Source of the DNA: Isoetes taiwanensis
Taxonomy: Eukaryota > Streptophyta > Lycopodiopsida > Isoetales > Isoetaceae
Direction: 5' to 3'
NCBI GenBank assembly: GCA_021234155.1
Contig: JAJEKV010000058.1
Location: 5,342,600-5,406,599 of the forward strand
Length of the DNA: 64,000 bases
Every line of letters begins with the position of its first letter. Position 1 is the stretch's first letter. A program made the translations under genes and the position numbers. This document shows positions 11,049 to 21,815 of this stretch, one piece after another. The notes under the pieces are model-generated. The model was not told the DNA's origin, did not search any database, and was given only the letters and a program-made list of their open reading frames with translations.

Positions 11049-11674
11049 CAGGGAATTCGAGCTCAACTCCAAATCATTGTCAATGGATTCCAACGGTTCA
11101 CGTCGCGAGGAGAATGCGAATGAAAATCCAGAGCAAGACACCGCTCCAAAATTTAAAGAACACGAAAAGTTAATGATCCCGCATTTGGATCCCGATGAAC
11201 CGGAAATATGGTCGAGCCAAACTCCAATCGGGATCCAATTTGGTCCCACCAAGCTTGTAATATTTGACGTCAATGGAGTATTAGCTGCAGTATACCACGA
11301 CAAAGACGTCCCCGAGATTAACACCTCGCAGATCCCAGTGAAAACAGAGCATAAAATAGTGTATCCGAGGCCCAGAGCTAAGGAAATTATTGAATGGTGC
11401 CCGCACGGGATTCAAGTGGCTATATGGTCTTGTATGGCAAAAAAAATATTGTCAATGTTCTTGGTGTTCTCGGCATTTCAGTTTTGAAGTTCAAGTTCGT
11501 TTGGGGAAACGAAAGGGTCGAAAGCATGTGAAGGATCTCGATCCACCATCACAAAGGGGAAGCCTATAATGGTGAAAAAATTTTGGGCGGTGTTTATGAG
11601 CAATTCCGGGACTTTGGCAAACACAACACGCTGATCATAGACGACTCGCCTACAAGTGCTATCATAACAGCATA
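11049..11674 (+). pseudogene. FCP1/SCP-like HAD phosphatase, frameshifted
   Basis: The exon after an AG acceptor at 11048 encodes a hydrophilic lead, then KLVIFDVNGVLAAVYHD (HAD motif I in the plant-type D-x-N-G-V/L-L form), RPRAKEIIEW and GIQVAIWSCMAKK (motif II region). An eight-A run near 11441 shifts the frame, after which VLGISVLKFKFVWGNERV and KPIMVKKFW continue in other frames. The block ends with KHNTLIIDDSPTSAI (motif IV) and a stop at about 11674. Order and spacing match the phosphatases at 49.5-50.2 kb and 56.46-57.07 kb: IWSS/IWSC, F.F.WG, KP, LLDDS/IIDDS. These enzymes act on phosphoserine in CTD-like substrates. Whether the D-x-N form retains phosphatase activity is not shown by the sequence. 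A further small frame (MKAMDDKYFGEQEE-stop near 11890) may be its original tail. Confidence 0.65.
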
Positions 11675-11990
11675 AAAAAAATACAATCATTGCTAAGCCA
11701 TATCGACTGAAGAATATGAGACAGATAGGTGGTTGTCCTTGGTTCATCCGTCTTGGCGGAATCCCTCTTTGCCATTCTTGTCGCCGATGTGCTTTACGAA
11801 CTATCCGAGCCTCACGGAACCCGATCCAGAGAGCAAAGCCGATCATGAAAGCTATGGACGACAAATACTTTGGTGAACAAGAAGAGTGACCCCCTTTCAG
11901 ATAGTCAAATTGTGTGAATATTGTAATCGAACTTTAACACATGTATTGACCATTTTGTAATGAATATACTTGTATATTGAGTTGATGATG

Positions 11991-12240
11991 CCTTTCTCGA
12001 CTCACAGTCGAGAAAGGCATGCTTGTCGTGTTGATGATATGCTTGTACAATCTATTATGATAATGCTTGTACATTGGGTTTCTGGGACTTTTCGACTCAT
12101 GAGTCGAGAAAGGCATGCTAGTTGTCTCGGTGACAAAAGCATTTGTATGCTTCCGGTGTGTGATTGGATGCAACCATATTCTAATGAGAATGGTTGTACT
12201 TTGACTTTATGGGCCTTTCGATTTCGCTGAGTCGAGAAAG
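11991..12240. repeat. TCGAC/GTCGA palindrome family, cluster 3
   Basis: Three copies at 11991-12018 (CCTTTCTCGACTCACAGTCG...), 12087-12112 (centre CATG) and 12211-12240. They are separated by related spacers with GCTTGTAC.AT and GGCATGCT.GT. A degenerate half-palindrome occurs at 12980-13000. Confidence 0.75.
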
Positions 12241-12329
12241 ACACTTCGGGACGTCATTGGATGCGGTTGTATGGAATGAATGTTCTCCGTTGTAATTTGA
12301 TTTCAACGTTCTTTTTGACTAATGACACC

Positions 12330-12900
12330 GTAATTGTTAATCATACTCTCTCCTTGCTCCGGTGGTTCAGCACGATCCGACACCGGCCACAGATCCCGCT
12401 TTCAGCATCACAAAGACCGCCTCCAGCGGCACGGATCCCGCTCAAAGGCGGAAGAAATACCGCTCGGGCACGAGATCCAGTCACGCTACACTCTTGCGGC
12501 CTTTGGGACAAGGTTGCTCGCGAATTCAGAGGTTGCTCGCTACACCACGGGAATAAAGAACAAAGCGAAGAACAAAGAGAAAGTCCGGGAAGCTCAAGGC
12601 ATATTGCAAGCATTGCATAACATCCACCGGAGGTTGGGGAAGGAGCATATTCGATGAAAGGTCATGGAGGCGAGTGGAGAAGTGGGGTGGACAGGTCGGC
12701 CGGTAGAGCTCCAGAGGCACCTCCACGTGAGGCATTCCACACTCTTCAGTTGCCCCAAGGCTTACTGAGACGGCATGAAGAAGCGCCACAAGTTAATCCC
12801 CTAAGGTGGACCACCTACCAAGATGATGTGATCAGTAGTGACAAAGAAGACCGCCATGGTCTCTGCGTCCGATGTAAAATACATTGTATCTGTTCAATTT
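12330..12900 (+). pseudogene. unidentified coding-like block at the right end of the element
   Basis: Overlapping rightward frames include a basic, helical stretch (AAFGTRLLANSEVARYTT, IKNKAKNKEKVREAQGILQA, ending LGKEHIR-stop at about 12657) and a second piece (KEDRHGLCVRCK) near 12840. Frames change, and no domain is recognised. Being the last coding-like block before the right terminus, it may be the 3' exon of the rightward gene. Confidence 0.3.
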
Positions 12901-13126
12901 ATTAATAAAAATTCTTTTTCAACTACATCTTTGGTTTCAAACTTTAATGAATTTCCTTTGTTTCAGTTGCATTGTTTTTGTTCTCGACTCGCGAACCTGG
13001 GAAAACTGCAGCACAGCTCGGATTCAGAGTTTTATTCAAAAATTCGAATTAAGGATAGTTTTCGGGTCGGGGTGCTACTTTTTATGTAAATTAACCGGGT
13101 TCCGAAAAAAAATGGGAATGGAATGA

Positions 13127-13150
13127 GTCCCACTTTAATTAAATACGACT
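13127..13150 (-). repeat. right terminal inverted repeat
   Basis: Reads GTCCCACTTTAATTAAATAC then GACT. Its reverse complement matches the left terminus at 684-707 in 23 of 24 positions. Immediately to the right, 13151-13168 repeats the GAA-rich sequence found left of the left terminus. Confidence 0.75.
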
Positions 13151-13168
13151 TAGAAGAAGAAGAAGAAG

Positions 13169-13490
13169 AAGAAGAGATTTTAAAGATATGTTAGAAGCAA
13201 TTATAGCATATCGTAGACCTAGATTATTTACAATAACTTGTTCCATGATGTCCTCCCTTCCTATCTCTAATATCTTGCTACATAGCCACCTTCCCTCAAT
13301 CTGATGGCTTTAATTACTTCTAACCTCTTTCTTCTTACCTCTTAAGTCTCGCCACCCTCAATATGACAGCTCTAATTACTTCTAACTTCTCCTTGCATGA
13401 TGTCCGATCGTTCTATCTCTAAAATCTCACCACGTCGCCACTTTCCCCCACTAATGGCTCTAATTGCTTCTAATCTATCTTTACGTAGGA
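13169..13490. repeat. degenerate tandem repeat
   Basis: Two to three diverged copies of a unit of about 60-130 bp with CCTATCTCTAATATCT..CCAC, CTTTCCC.CA.T.TGATGGC and TCTAATTACTTCTAAC (13253-13320, 13340-13390, 13405-13475). No gene seen. Confidence 0.5.
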
Positions 13491-13589
13491 AAAGATGCCC
13501 CTATAGGCCCTTACATGGGGCTCGGGCACTAGCTGGCCCCAAAGGGCTCGCCTGCCCTTACCCCACGTAAGGGCCTGCAGGGACATCTT
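13491..13589. repeat. hairpin with arms of about 29 bp
   Basis: AGATGCCCCTATAGGCCCTT followed by ACATGGGG pairs with CCCCACGTAAGGGCCTGCAG followed by GGACATCT, leaving a loop of about 40 nt that itself contains GGCCCC/GGGCTC. The stem has only a few mismatches. It could be the core of a small inverted-repeat element or a small-RNA precursor. Confidence 0.6.
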
Positions 13590-14690
13590 ATCCCTAACAT
13601 AAGCATTTACGTTGCGGTCCTCCAATAAGATCACAGGTGTGTTCCTTGGCCCTATTGCAGATGGTCTCAATACATTTTCACCGGATGATCTGTCATGTTA
13701 TTTACCATCGCAAGTAATTTCCACTTCAAATATTCTCATCTCATTGGCCTATGAAAAGTATTCTTAGAATATTCCTACACCTACGATCTGTGCAAAAGGG
13801 TAACACAAAGGTAAACACTTTAACTTCAATGTATAGTACTAAAGTTTAAAATACGCAACCCTTGTTGGCTTCCAAAATTGACTCAATGGTATGGTATAAT
13901 CATTTTCAATATATTCCCTTTAAAATTTTCGTGTCATAGTTAGTGTGTATCTCATAATGGGTCTCATAAATACTTGGCTTTGTGAACCATATTGAAGCGT
14001 GTTTCATTAACAACGTAGGCTATTCCTATTTCGAAAGTTGCTTGACATTAAGTTGCTTTATTCAAAGACTCAATAATAACATGTACCATGCACTCGTCCC
14101 ACCACTTCAATTCAAATACAATATTTGGGAAACTTTTGTTTTGACATTTTTCTTTGGAGAAAAGAATTTGGAAACAAAAACGAAAGTAGAGAGGATCAAT
14201 CGGACTGGATAATTCTGCGCATACACTAGCTTACAACTCTAGTAGTTGGTGTTTATGCAAGCAAATCTTCATGTAGTGCATTCCTAGATCCTCATATAAC
14301 TGATGTATTGTATAAGATACAATGATAAAAAATGAAGGAGGTTTTATTCTATTATATTCTCATGTGTTCACTCTTTAGAAGTGTATCTGGAGGAGTATTT
14401 GAAAAGCACACACAACCAAGTGGCTAGAAGAATTCTCATCAGAAAGAACATTATTGTTTCAGATTCCAAAAATAAGGCATGGAAAATGGGGGACAAGAGA
14501 ATAATAGGAAAGTAGTCAGAATCATTGGTTCTATATATGACAATGGGCCCTTCACATTTCACACGATTTGGCTATTCTTAGAAACAAGTATCTGCAAATG
14601 CATGTTGCCTCCTTCAAATCAATCTGGCGTCCATCCTGCGATCCTTCTTTCGGTCAATAAATCTAAATCACCGACTTAATTCAAAACCCA
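13590..14690. other. intergenic region upstream of isocitrate lyase
   Basis: AT-rich; no gene-like frame above background. It contains the distal promoter region of the gene that follows. Confidence 0.4.
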
Positions 14691-15528
14691 CATATATAGA
14701 TAGCGCTCTCAATTCGGAATTCACCTCTCCGTCTGCCTCATGCTTGCTTAGTGCGGGAGCTTCCAGTGCCAAGGTTGGAACGGTAGCTGTGCTTCTTAGA
14801 AGGTACGTTCTACCGTTTTCTGCTTGTTTTATTTGATGATCCCTGAAAACGTATCGATTGTTTGCTGGTTTCTTTATTTGATGATCCTGGTAAGAATCCC
14901 TTCAAATTGTTTTTCTATTTGCAGAGTTTATGTGTGAATGGTTTGGTTATAAATTTCTCAGTATGTCCTCGAGTTTTGAAATCGAGCATTTGTCCTTCTA
15001 GATTGTTTCATTCGAGTAACTCAAAGTTTCAAGTCCTTGGGGCAGGAGTTTTTATTGTCGAAGAAGTTATTTGGATGTGCCCAGCCTCCATGTATTGATA
15101 AAAAAAAATACTTCGGTCACATATATTGTATGAGAGAATATGCTTATACTTCGGTCCACTGATTTCACTATATTAGAATAAAGCCTCCGTCACATATTCT
15201 ATGAGAGGATACTATATTAGAACAAGCTTTGTTTTCTTTTTTATTCTATGCTGCCAGTTTAATAAGTTAGAATTCTCCAAGGACATTTCAAGCTGTATTG
15301 TGGTTTGGGCCATCAAATTCTGGCGTCTTTTAGTTGTTTGAAACTTCAGTAGTGCTATATAGCTTTGTATTGGGGGATTTCATCTTTTTTGTATAGGCGG
15401 AATGGCTGCATGCATTCATTGCACTAAAAAAACTGATTCCCACGTTTATTATACTCTTTACTTCTTATATGAAACGGAACAATTCCGTTCAATTTTACTT
15501 ATTTGCTTTTATAACATGATATGTGCAG
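14691..15528 (+). promoter_or_regulatory. isocitrate lyase core promoter, 5' UTR exon and leader intron
   Basis: A TATA-like CATATATAGA lies at 14691-14700. About 100 bp further on is a donor AAG/GTACGT (GT at 14803), and a matching acceptor GTGCAG ends at 15528, six bases before the ATG. This implies a short non-coding first exon (roughly 14725-14802) and a leader intron of about 725 bp. Leader introns are common in plant metabolic genes. The transcription start is inferred from TATA spacing only. Confidence 0.45.
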
Positions 15529-15534
15529 AACAAA

Positions 15535-17442
15535 ATGGAATTCAGCTCCAGAGCCATGCGGGTATGTATGCTAATATTACTCAAATTTAATGTCTTCACA
15601 CTTATCTTCAGTTTGAAGTTCTGCCAACTTTTGTAATGAGAAAATGGCTAAGACAACTTGAATTGTTGGTGTTAGGTTGTGGATGAGGAAGCTGAGTTCG
15701 AAGCGCAAGTGGCAGAAGTAGAAGCATGGTGGAGATCAGACCGTTTTCGCCTAACAAGGAGGCCCTACACGGCGAGGGATGTGGTGAAGCTAAGGGGCAC
15801 TTTGAGACAGCACTATGCATCAAATGAAATGGCCAAAAAGCTGTGGCACACTCTTAAGCAGCACCAATCCAACAAGACATGTTCTAGGACCTTTGGATCC
15901 TTGGATCCTGTACAGGTTGCTCAGATGGCGAAATACCTAGATACAATTTATGTTTCAGGTTGGCAGTGTGCATCTACAGCTTCTACCTCTAATGAACCAG
16001 GTCCTGACTTGGCAGACTATCCCATGGATACTGTACCTAACAAGGTTGAACATTTGTTCTTTGCTCAACTATTCCATGACAGGAAACAAAAAGAAGCTAG
16101 AATGAGCATGTCTAGGGAGCAGAGATCTAGAACGCCTTATGTTGATTTTCTAACTCCGTTGATTGCTGATGCGGATACTGGATTTGGTGGTACTACTGCC
16201 ACTGTTAAGCTTGTTAAGATGTTTGTTGAGCGCGGTGCTGCAGGTATTCATATGGAAGATCAGGCTTCTGTGACTAAGAAATGTGGGCACATGGGTGGAA
16301 AGGTGTTGGTCAGCACCTCTGAGCATATAAATCGTCTTGTTGCTGCTAGGTTGCAGATGGACATCATGGGTGTGGAGCAGATCCTGGTTGCTAGGTCTGA
16401 TTCTGTTGGTGCAACCTTGATTCAGAGCAATATTGATCCTAGAGACCATTTCTTTATACTTGGTGCTTCCAATCCCGCTGTTCGCAATAGACATCTTGTG
16501 GCAGTGATGAATGAAGCTATGGCACAGAACAAAGTTGGAGCACAGCTTCAGGCTGTTGAGGATGCATGGCTTAGAGAGGCAGATATCAAACCCTTCTCTG
16601 AGGCAGTTGCGGATGCAATTAAAAGGATGAATGTTGCTGAGAACATCAAAAGCAATAGGTTGAATCAGTGGTTTGGCTCTGTGGAAGGATTATCTCATAC
16701 TGATGCAAGGGCTTTGGCATCAAAGCTTGGCGTGAGTGATGTTTTCTGGGATTGGGATTTGCCTAGAACCAGAGAAGGGTTTTACAGATTTAATGGAAGC
16801 ACCAAAGCTTGCATAGCCAGGGGCTGTGCATTTGCTCCACATGCTGATCTTCTTTGGATGGAAACTGCAACACCTGATGCTGTTCAGGCTCGTGAGTTTG
16901 CCGAAGGAGTAAAGAGGCAGCATCCAGATGTCATGCTTGCTTATAATTTATCACCTTCATTCAACTGGGATGCTGCAGGAATGACCGATGCAGAGATGCA
17001 GAGTTTTATTCCTTATCTTGCCAGTTTAGGCTTCTGTTGGCAATTTATTACCTTAGCAGGTTTCCACGCTGATGCTTTGATTGCTGATACATTTGCTAGA
17101 GACTTTGCCCAAAGGGGTATGCTGGCTTATGTTGAAGATATACAGAGACAAGAAAGGAAGCATGGGGTTGAGACGCTTGCACATCAGACCTGGTCTGGAG
17201 CAAATTATTATGATCAGCTGCTCAAGACTGTAACTGGAGGGGTCTCATCTACTGCTGCAATGCAGAAAGGTCTGAATAGTTGCTTGTATATGTAGTATAT
17301 ATTAGTTTATGATATATGTGGTTATCTCTAACCTAAGTTTTGTGATCTTGCAGGTGTGACTGAAGACCAATTCAAAGAGACCACATGGGGTGGCAGTGAT
17401 GCCCATGGAATGTCTGCTGTGATGGCTAAGGCTAAACTCTGA
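15535..17442 (+). CDS. ICL: isocitrate lyase (glyoxylate cycle)
   Basis: Cleaves isocitrate to glyoxylate and succinate in the glyoxylate cycle, which lets germinating plants turn stored fat into sugar; it works in glyoxysomes/peroxisomes. Three coding exons: 15535-15561 (MEFSSRAMR), 15676-17269 and 17354-17442, with GT-AG introns and clean frames, total 569 residues, near the usual plant length of about 575. Conserved stretches run without a break: WW...[49 protein letters not shown], the catalytic signature [11 protein letters not shown] with the active-site cysteine, [28 protein letters not shown] and [12 protein letters not shown]. The last residues MAKAKL end in AKL, a peroxisomal targeting signal type 1 variant (many plant ICLs end ARM or SRM). 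No stops or frameshifts: probably a functional host gene and the clearest one in the window. Confidence 0.95.
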
Positions 17443-18010
17443 ATTGATATTATACAACTGCCTTTTGTTTATATAACTAAGTATATGTTTAGATTCATTG
17501 GCTGTTGTGTGAAGTTTTTGCTGCAAAGAAGACAGCAGCTCGTATAAGTTCAATGTATTCTTTTTCAGAACCTAGTACATTCAATAATTGGAACTCCACG
17601 TTTTTTTTGGCGTATGCAATTTTTTTGATTCGTAGTGGTGGTCATAACTTCTGTGTTTTATTTTTATAGTTGGTGGTCATTAACTTCTATTTAATTTTTA
17701 TAGAATATATATATTTTCTTCCTAATGTGGCTTTTTTACGACTGTGGTTTTTTGTATAGACTTAATTCTGAATTTTTTTTTCTTAGCTTTTAGAAGAACT
17801 GTGTTGCCAATAAATAATGAGTTCAAGAATAGAATTTTGTTTATTTAAAATATACAAGAATTTATTGCAGCGGCTATCGTTGTCGCCGTGTAGGATTTTA
17901 TTATGATTTAATGATTGAAAGAATAGAGTAGATTTTTTAACGTCTACAAAGATCAACAAAGATCAACGTCTACAAAGATCAACAAGTCATGGGATCCATA
18001 CAATAGGTTT
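17443..18010. other. isocitrate lyase 3' UTR and spacer
   Basis: T-rich 3' region with AATAAA-like signals, for example CCAATAAATAATGAG at about 17807. A short direct repeat (CAACGTCTACAAAGATCAAC type) lies at 17939-17985. No gene seen. Confidence 0.4.
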
Positions 18011-19560
18011 GTGCCCCTTCAATTTCGTGGTTTTTTTGTTTCGTTGCCTCTTGTTATTTTTTGTTCTCTCTGTCGTCCATCACTTTCTTTCCATTATAGT
18101 TCAGCGAGCTTCTTTTGTATCTGCTCTGCTATTCGTACTGGTCCTATGTTTCTAAATCCTCCTATGGAGCCCTGCTATCTTGTTTATGCTCCATTTGTTT
18201 CCATAGTTCTTGTTACGCCTCCGTGTTCATCTGTGTTGACCCATCATACGTATTTCTTCGTGGAGTTTTTTCTCTCATGGCCTTCGCAGTTTTCATTTGT
18301 TCCAATTACCCAATTTGTTCCTCTCGCCTTTCCATTTCCAACAACAGTTTTCTATTCATCTTGCTTCGCTTGCCCTATGGTTCATTGGGTTTTTTTAGTT
18401 AAATGGATGTTTTCCTTCTTACATGGTTTAAGAGTTTTAGTATCTTCGTCGCGACTTTCATCACTTTCATCATTTCATTTAAGGTTTCTGTTCATCTTGG
18501 TGTCATTCGTTTTGTATTTGTTTTTTGAGTCTCGTTATACTTGTTTGGCTTTGTTGTTTTATTTTTCCTTGCGCGTTCTTTCATTGTTCATCTTCTTGAC
18601 CTTCGGTTGTGCTTATTCTATTTGACTGGTTGTGCTTATTCTGTTTGACATTGCCAGTCGTACTTTCATATTTTCTTATTACTTTAGTTCTCTCTGTTCA
18701 AGTTGCCCTGTTCATTAGAGTCCAATTTCATTACTTCGCTTTGTTAGTATCATGTTCTATATTACCTTTTTTTCCTTGCATCCCACTTGGTCCTTGTGTC
18801 TTGCCGATCCCTAGTGTTCTCTTGCCTCTTCAGTTTAGTTGGTTCTAATCATCCGTTATCCCTTATGGCCCATTTATTCCTTCTAGTGCTCTCGATTGTG
18901 TTTAGAATATAGTGTGATCACCTTCAGTCCCTTGCCCTTTGCTTGTGCATCACTTTTTCAACTTATTGTCAGTAGCACCTTCTTAGCATATCAATCAATG
19001 TCTTTACCTTAGTGTTTTGGCCTTCGATTGTTTAGCCCATGCTCATTACCAGGACTTTCCTTCTATCTATATTGTTCTTCTTGCTTCTTCAGTTCCATTT
19101 CTCCTTTTGTTAATTTGGCTGATTTCTCATTGCTTTGTTAGTTTGAGTGATCCATTTTGTTGTGTTAGTTTGTTTGCTTCGTTTGCGTTGGTTCTTTGGA
19201 CCTCATGCTTCTTTCTCCATTATTCATAGTTTAGCTTCGTTGCTTGTTTGGTTTATCTTTACCATCTCCTCTCCCCCCCCTCCCTTTTTCGGGGCCTTTA
19301 TTTGCCATGTGCCTCGTTGCTTCTAATGGCCCATTCGTTCAATTTGCCATTTGTAAATTTCTTTGCTTTAGTTGCCCCATTATTCTATTATTCTATTGCT
19401 CCTTTGGCTCCACTGCTGCTGCTTTATTTTTTATCCTTTTATCAGAGTTTCATAGGTTATTCCCATTTATCTCCCTATACACCTTGCAGTCAGCGTTGGG
19501 GAAACCCTTTCCCTCCCATCGGAAAATTTCCTATAGATTTCTCACCCAATCGGAATTTAT
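18011..19560 (+). other. pyrimidine-rich, strand-asymmetric tract
   Basis: For about 1.5 kb the plus strand is dominated by T and C with very few A or purine runs. It gives long but low-complexity hydrophobic frames (up to about 204 codons of F, L, S, C). No domain, start context or splice pattern supports a gene. The bias stops near 19560, where normal composition returns. Confidence 0.6.
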
Positions 19561-20080
19561 AAGTTTGAATCGGATCGTTCCTGCAAACAAAATTCACAAC
19601 CGGATTCCATTTTACCAAGACAAAGAGAACTCAAAGTATATTACGACCAATTCACTACCACTATTCACCAAACACTCAATAGCTATAATATCAAATTAAA
19701 ATCAAATCAAAATGCTTAAGAATACAATAGCTTAAGAGGGAATTAACCCTGTTAACTGTAATATATTCGAAGAAGAATAAGTCTGGTTCCCCGTTGAAAG
19801 GAGAATTGATTATTTAAGGCAGAAAAGCAAGCATTAACACACATTGAAGTGAGAAAAAATTACTTCGAGGCAGCAAAGCAAGCATTACAGCTTACTACTT
19901 TTTTCCTTAGGGCGAAACCTTTGTTGACGTGGCAGTGAGGGAAACGGGAAGGCTAGCAAATTAGTTCAACCTTATCACACTATGGAAGATGGAGATGCCA
20001 CTCGGATGAGTCGTGGCGGGAACCGATTCACAGTCTTTAGAACCGATTAGGCACATTCAGAACTTCAGAGTCTTAAGGCC
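19561..20080. other. no gene seen
   Basis: Ordinary AT-rich spacer. A related piece (AAGCAAGCATTA with TTACTTCGAGGCAG-like context) occurs twice at 19825-19885. Confidence 0.35.
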
Positions 20081-20600
20081 GATTCACAGTCTTGGGAAGC
20101 TTAGAAGATCCGGCCTTAAGCTTCAAATCCGAAATCCTTAAGCAAACCTTAAGCTTCAAAGATCCCTGATTCGTGAAAGTCCGTCCTTAAGATTTAAAAA
20201 TCTGACCTTAAGATTCAAAAAATTAGGTTTAAGCTTCAAAAATCCGACCTTGAGCTTCAAAGATTCTCAAGAACATCTTGATGCCATAGCCCACCTCCAG
20301 AACAAGGCAAAAAACTGTGCCGGAGGCTATTCTGACAAGGCGGGAGGCCATTTCTGCCGTATCAATGTCAGGTATGAGTTTGAGTGCGGCCTAAAAACTC
20401 TGCAATCCGCTACTCTGCAATCCGCTCCAGAATCAAGCTCTTCTTCCATGGGCAAAACTCCGCCTTCAGAATCATGCCTAAAACTGTGCCTAAAACTCTG
20501 CTTCAGAATCATACCTACAACTCTGCTTCAGAATCCGCTTGAACCATGCCTAAAACTCTGCAATCCGCTTCAGATGGCTTCAGAATCCGCTTGAATAAAT
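20081..20600. repeat. degenerate short repeats in two families
   Basis: 20085-20265 holds imperfect copies of CCTTAAGCTTCAAA.ATCCG (about 20-30 bp unit). 20395-20600 holds copies of CCTAAAACTCTGC and CTTCAGAATCCGCTT in mixed order. They give short frames but no persistent protein. Confidence 0.6.
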
Positions 20601-21815
20601 CCTTCGGATGGCATGATTTCACCCTCCGGACAAACCCTAAAATGCATTTCTTCGACGAATCAAGCTGAGTCGGATGAGTGATGGCCGGAAATGCCGGAGG
20701 GATAGGGAAAATCGCCCCTCCCTCATATTTCCCTCGTAGGTGTGCCATGTCACTCTGGGGCAGCGGTGGGGCAGCGGTAGTGTGATAGGAACTGCGCATT
20801 CCTTGCTTGCATGGCAGAAACATATTGGCTAATATTTTATAAAGTTGGGGAAGGGAAGATAGTGTGATTCCACCCTTATTACAACTAGTAACTTTTCCTC
20901 TTGGCTACAAATCGAAATTTGTGGTGGTGTAGTTTTAAATATGGCAAAGAGCCCATGGCAGACTTATTACAGAATATTCAACTAGACCCGAAAATATAAC
21001 AGAATGGATTTTGGGGATGAATGCAGTGTAAAACCGTCTGAGGGCAGTTCTACTCAGGCCAATGGCCAGTTGCAATAATAAAAATGACTGCCGTTCATTC
21101 AGTTTTGGACAAAGCCGCATTGGTTCTCTACATTCTGCATTCACAATACAATATGCCTAGGGGTTTGTTGGAGCAGCTGAATATAAGATATAGTCCTAGC
21201 ATCTAGTTGCAAGGGCAGTAACAATCGCTTAAAGACATCTTGATCTTCTTGCCAAGAAAGGACAAAGCTGGATCTTTACGTAATATAGGAAAGAAATAAA
21301 AAACACAGAGATTTACCTTTTAGAGAGTAATATTTTTCTCTGCAAAGCACTTTCTGGGTTTCAGTTTTCAGGTGTATTCCAGCTCTGTGTGTATTCCGCC
21401 AAGAATATAGAGAATATGAAGCTATATACAGAGATTGAGCAAAGCGCACCGATTTTGCAGAAATCTATACAAAAGAAGACGCAGAAGAAAAGGGGCGAAT
21501 TGTGAAGCGTAAAATATACACAGCAAACCCATAATCAGGAAAGAGCGAGTATATCCACAGCCGAATTAGATAAGGCAAAGAAACAACACGAGAACCCTGA
21601 GCGCTGGCTATGGCGGAAGGAATTGCCTCTTTCTTCATCGTTCTTCAGTTCTGGTCCTTGTTCTGCATCCGTTCTACGCCCTTGTTCTGGTCCGTTCTGC
21701 ATTGTTCTTCAGTTTATGTGTATTGACCATCGCTGAGGCAACGTCAATTTGAAATTAGAGGTAATAAGGCATCGTTTTTGTGTAGCAGAGTTTCCCTCCC
21801 TTTTCGTCTGCAATA
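20601..21815. other. no gene seen
   Basis: Spacer without a convincing coding frame or clear repeat structure. It borders the inverted duplication that begins near 21815. Confidence 0.35.

Larger units (their letters stand above)
684..13150. mobile_element. 12.5-kb DNA element with terminal inverted repeats, transposase-like and HAD-phosphatase genes
   Basis: Both ends carry the same 24-bp sequence in inverted orientation (684-707 and 13127-13150, 23/24 identical, core TATTTAATTAAAGTGGGAC), flanked by a direct repeat of the GAA-rich target. Inside are a leftward transposase-like gene (879-3791) and a rightward, broken set of exons (7559-12900) that includes an FCP1/SCP-like HAD phosphatase remnant (11049-11674). 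The two coding blocks point away from each other. Between and within them lie about 20 short palindromes of the TCGAC/GTCGA family. Frameshifts and stops in every gene make this copy non-autonomous now. The superfamily is not assigned: the TIR start (AGTC) and GAA-rich duplication fit none of the common plant superfamilies that I can name with confidence. Confidence 0.7.

Noticed and set aside
18011..18625. 204-codon hydrophobic frame that looks like a membrane protein
   Set aside because: It lies in a pyrimidine-rich tract where T/C bias alone yields F, L, S codons; neighbouring frames look the same and no domain is present.
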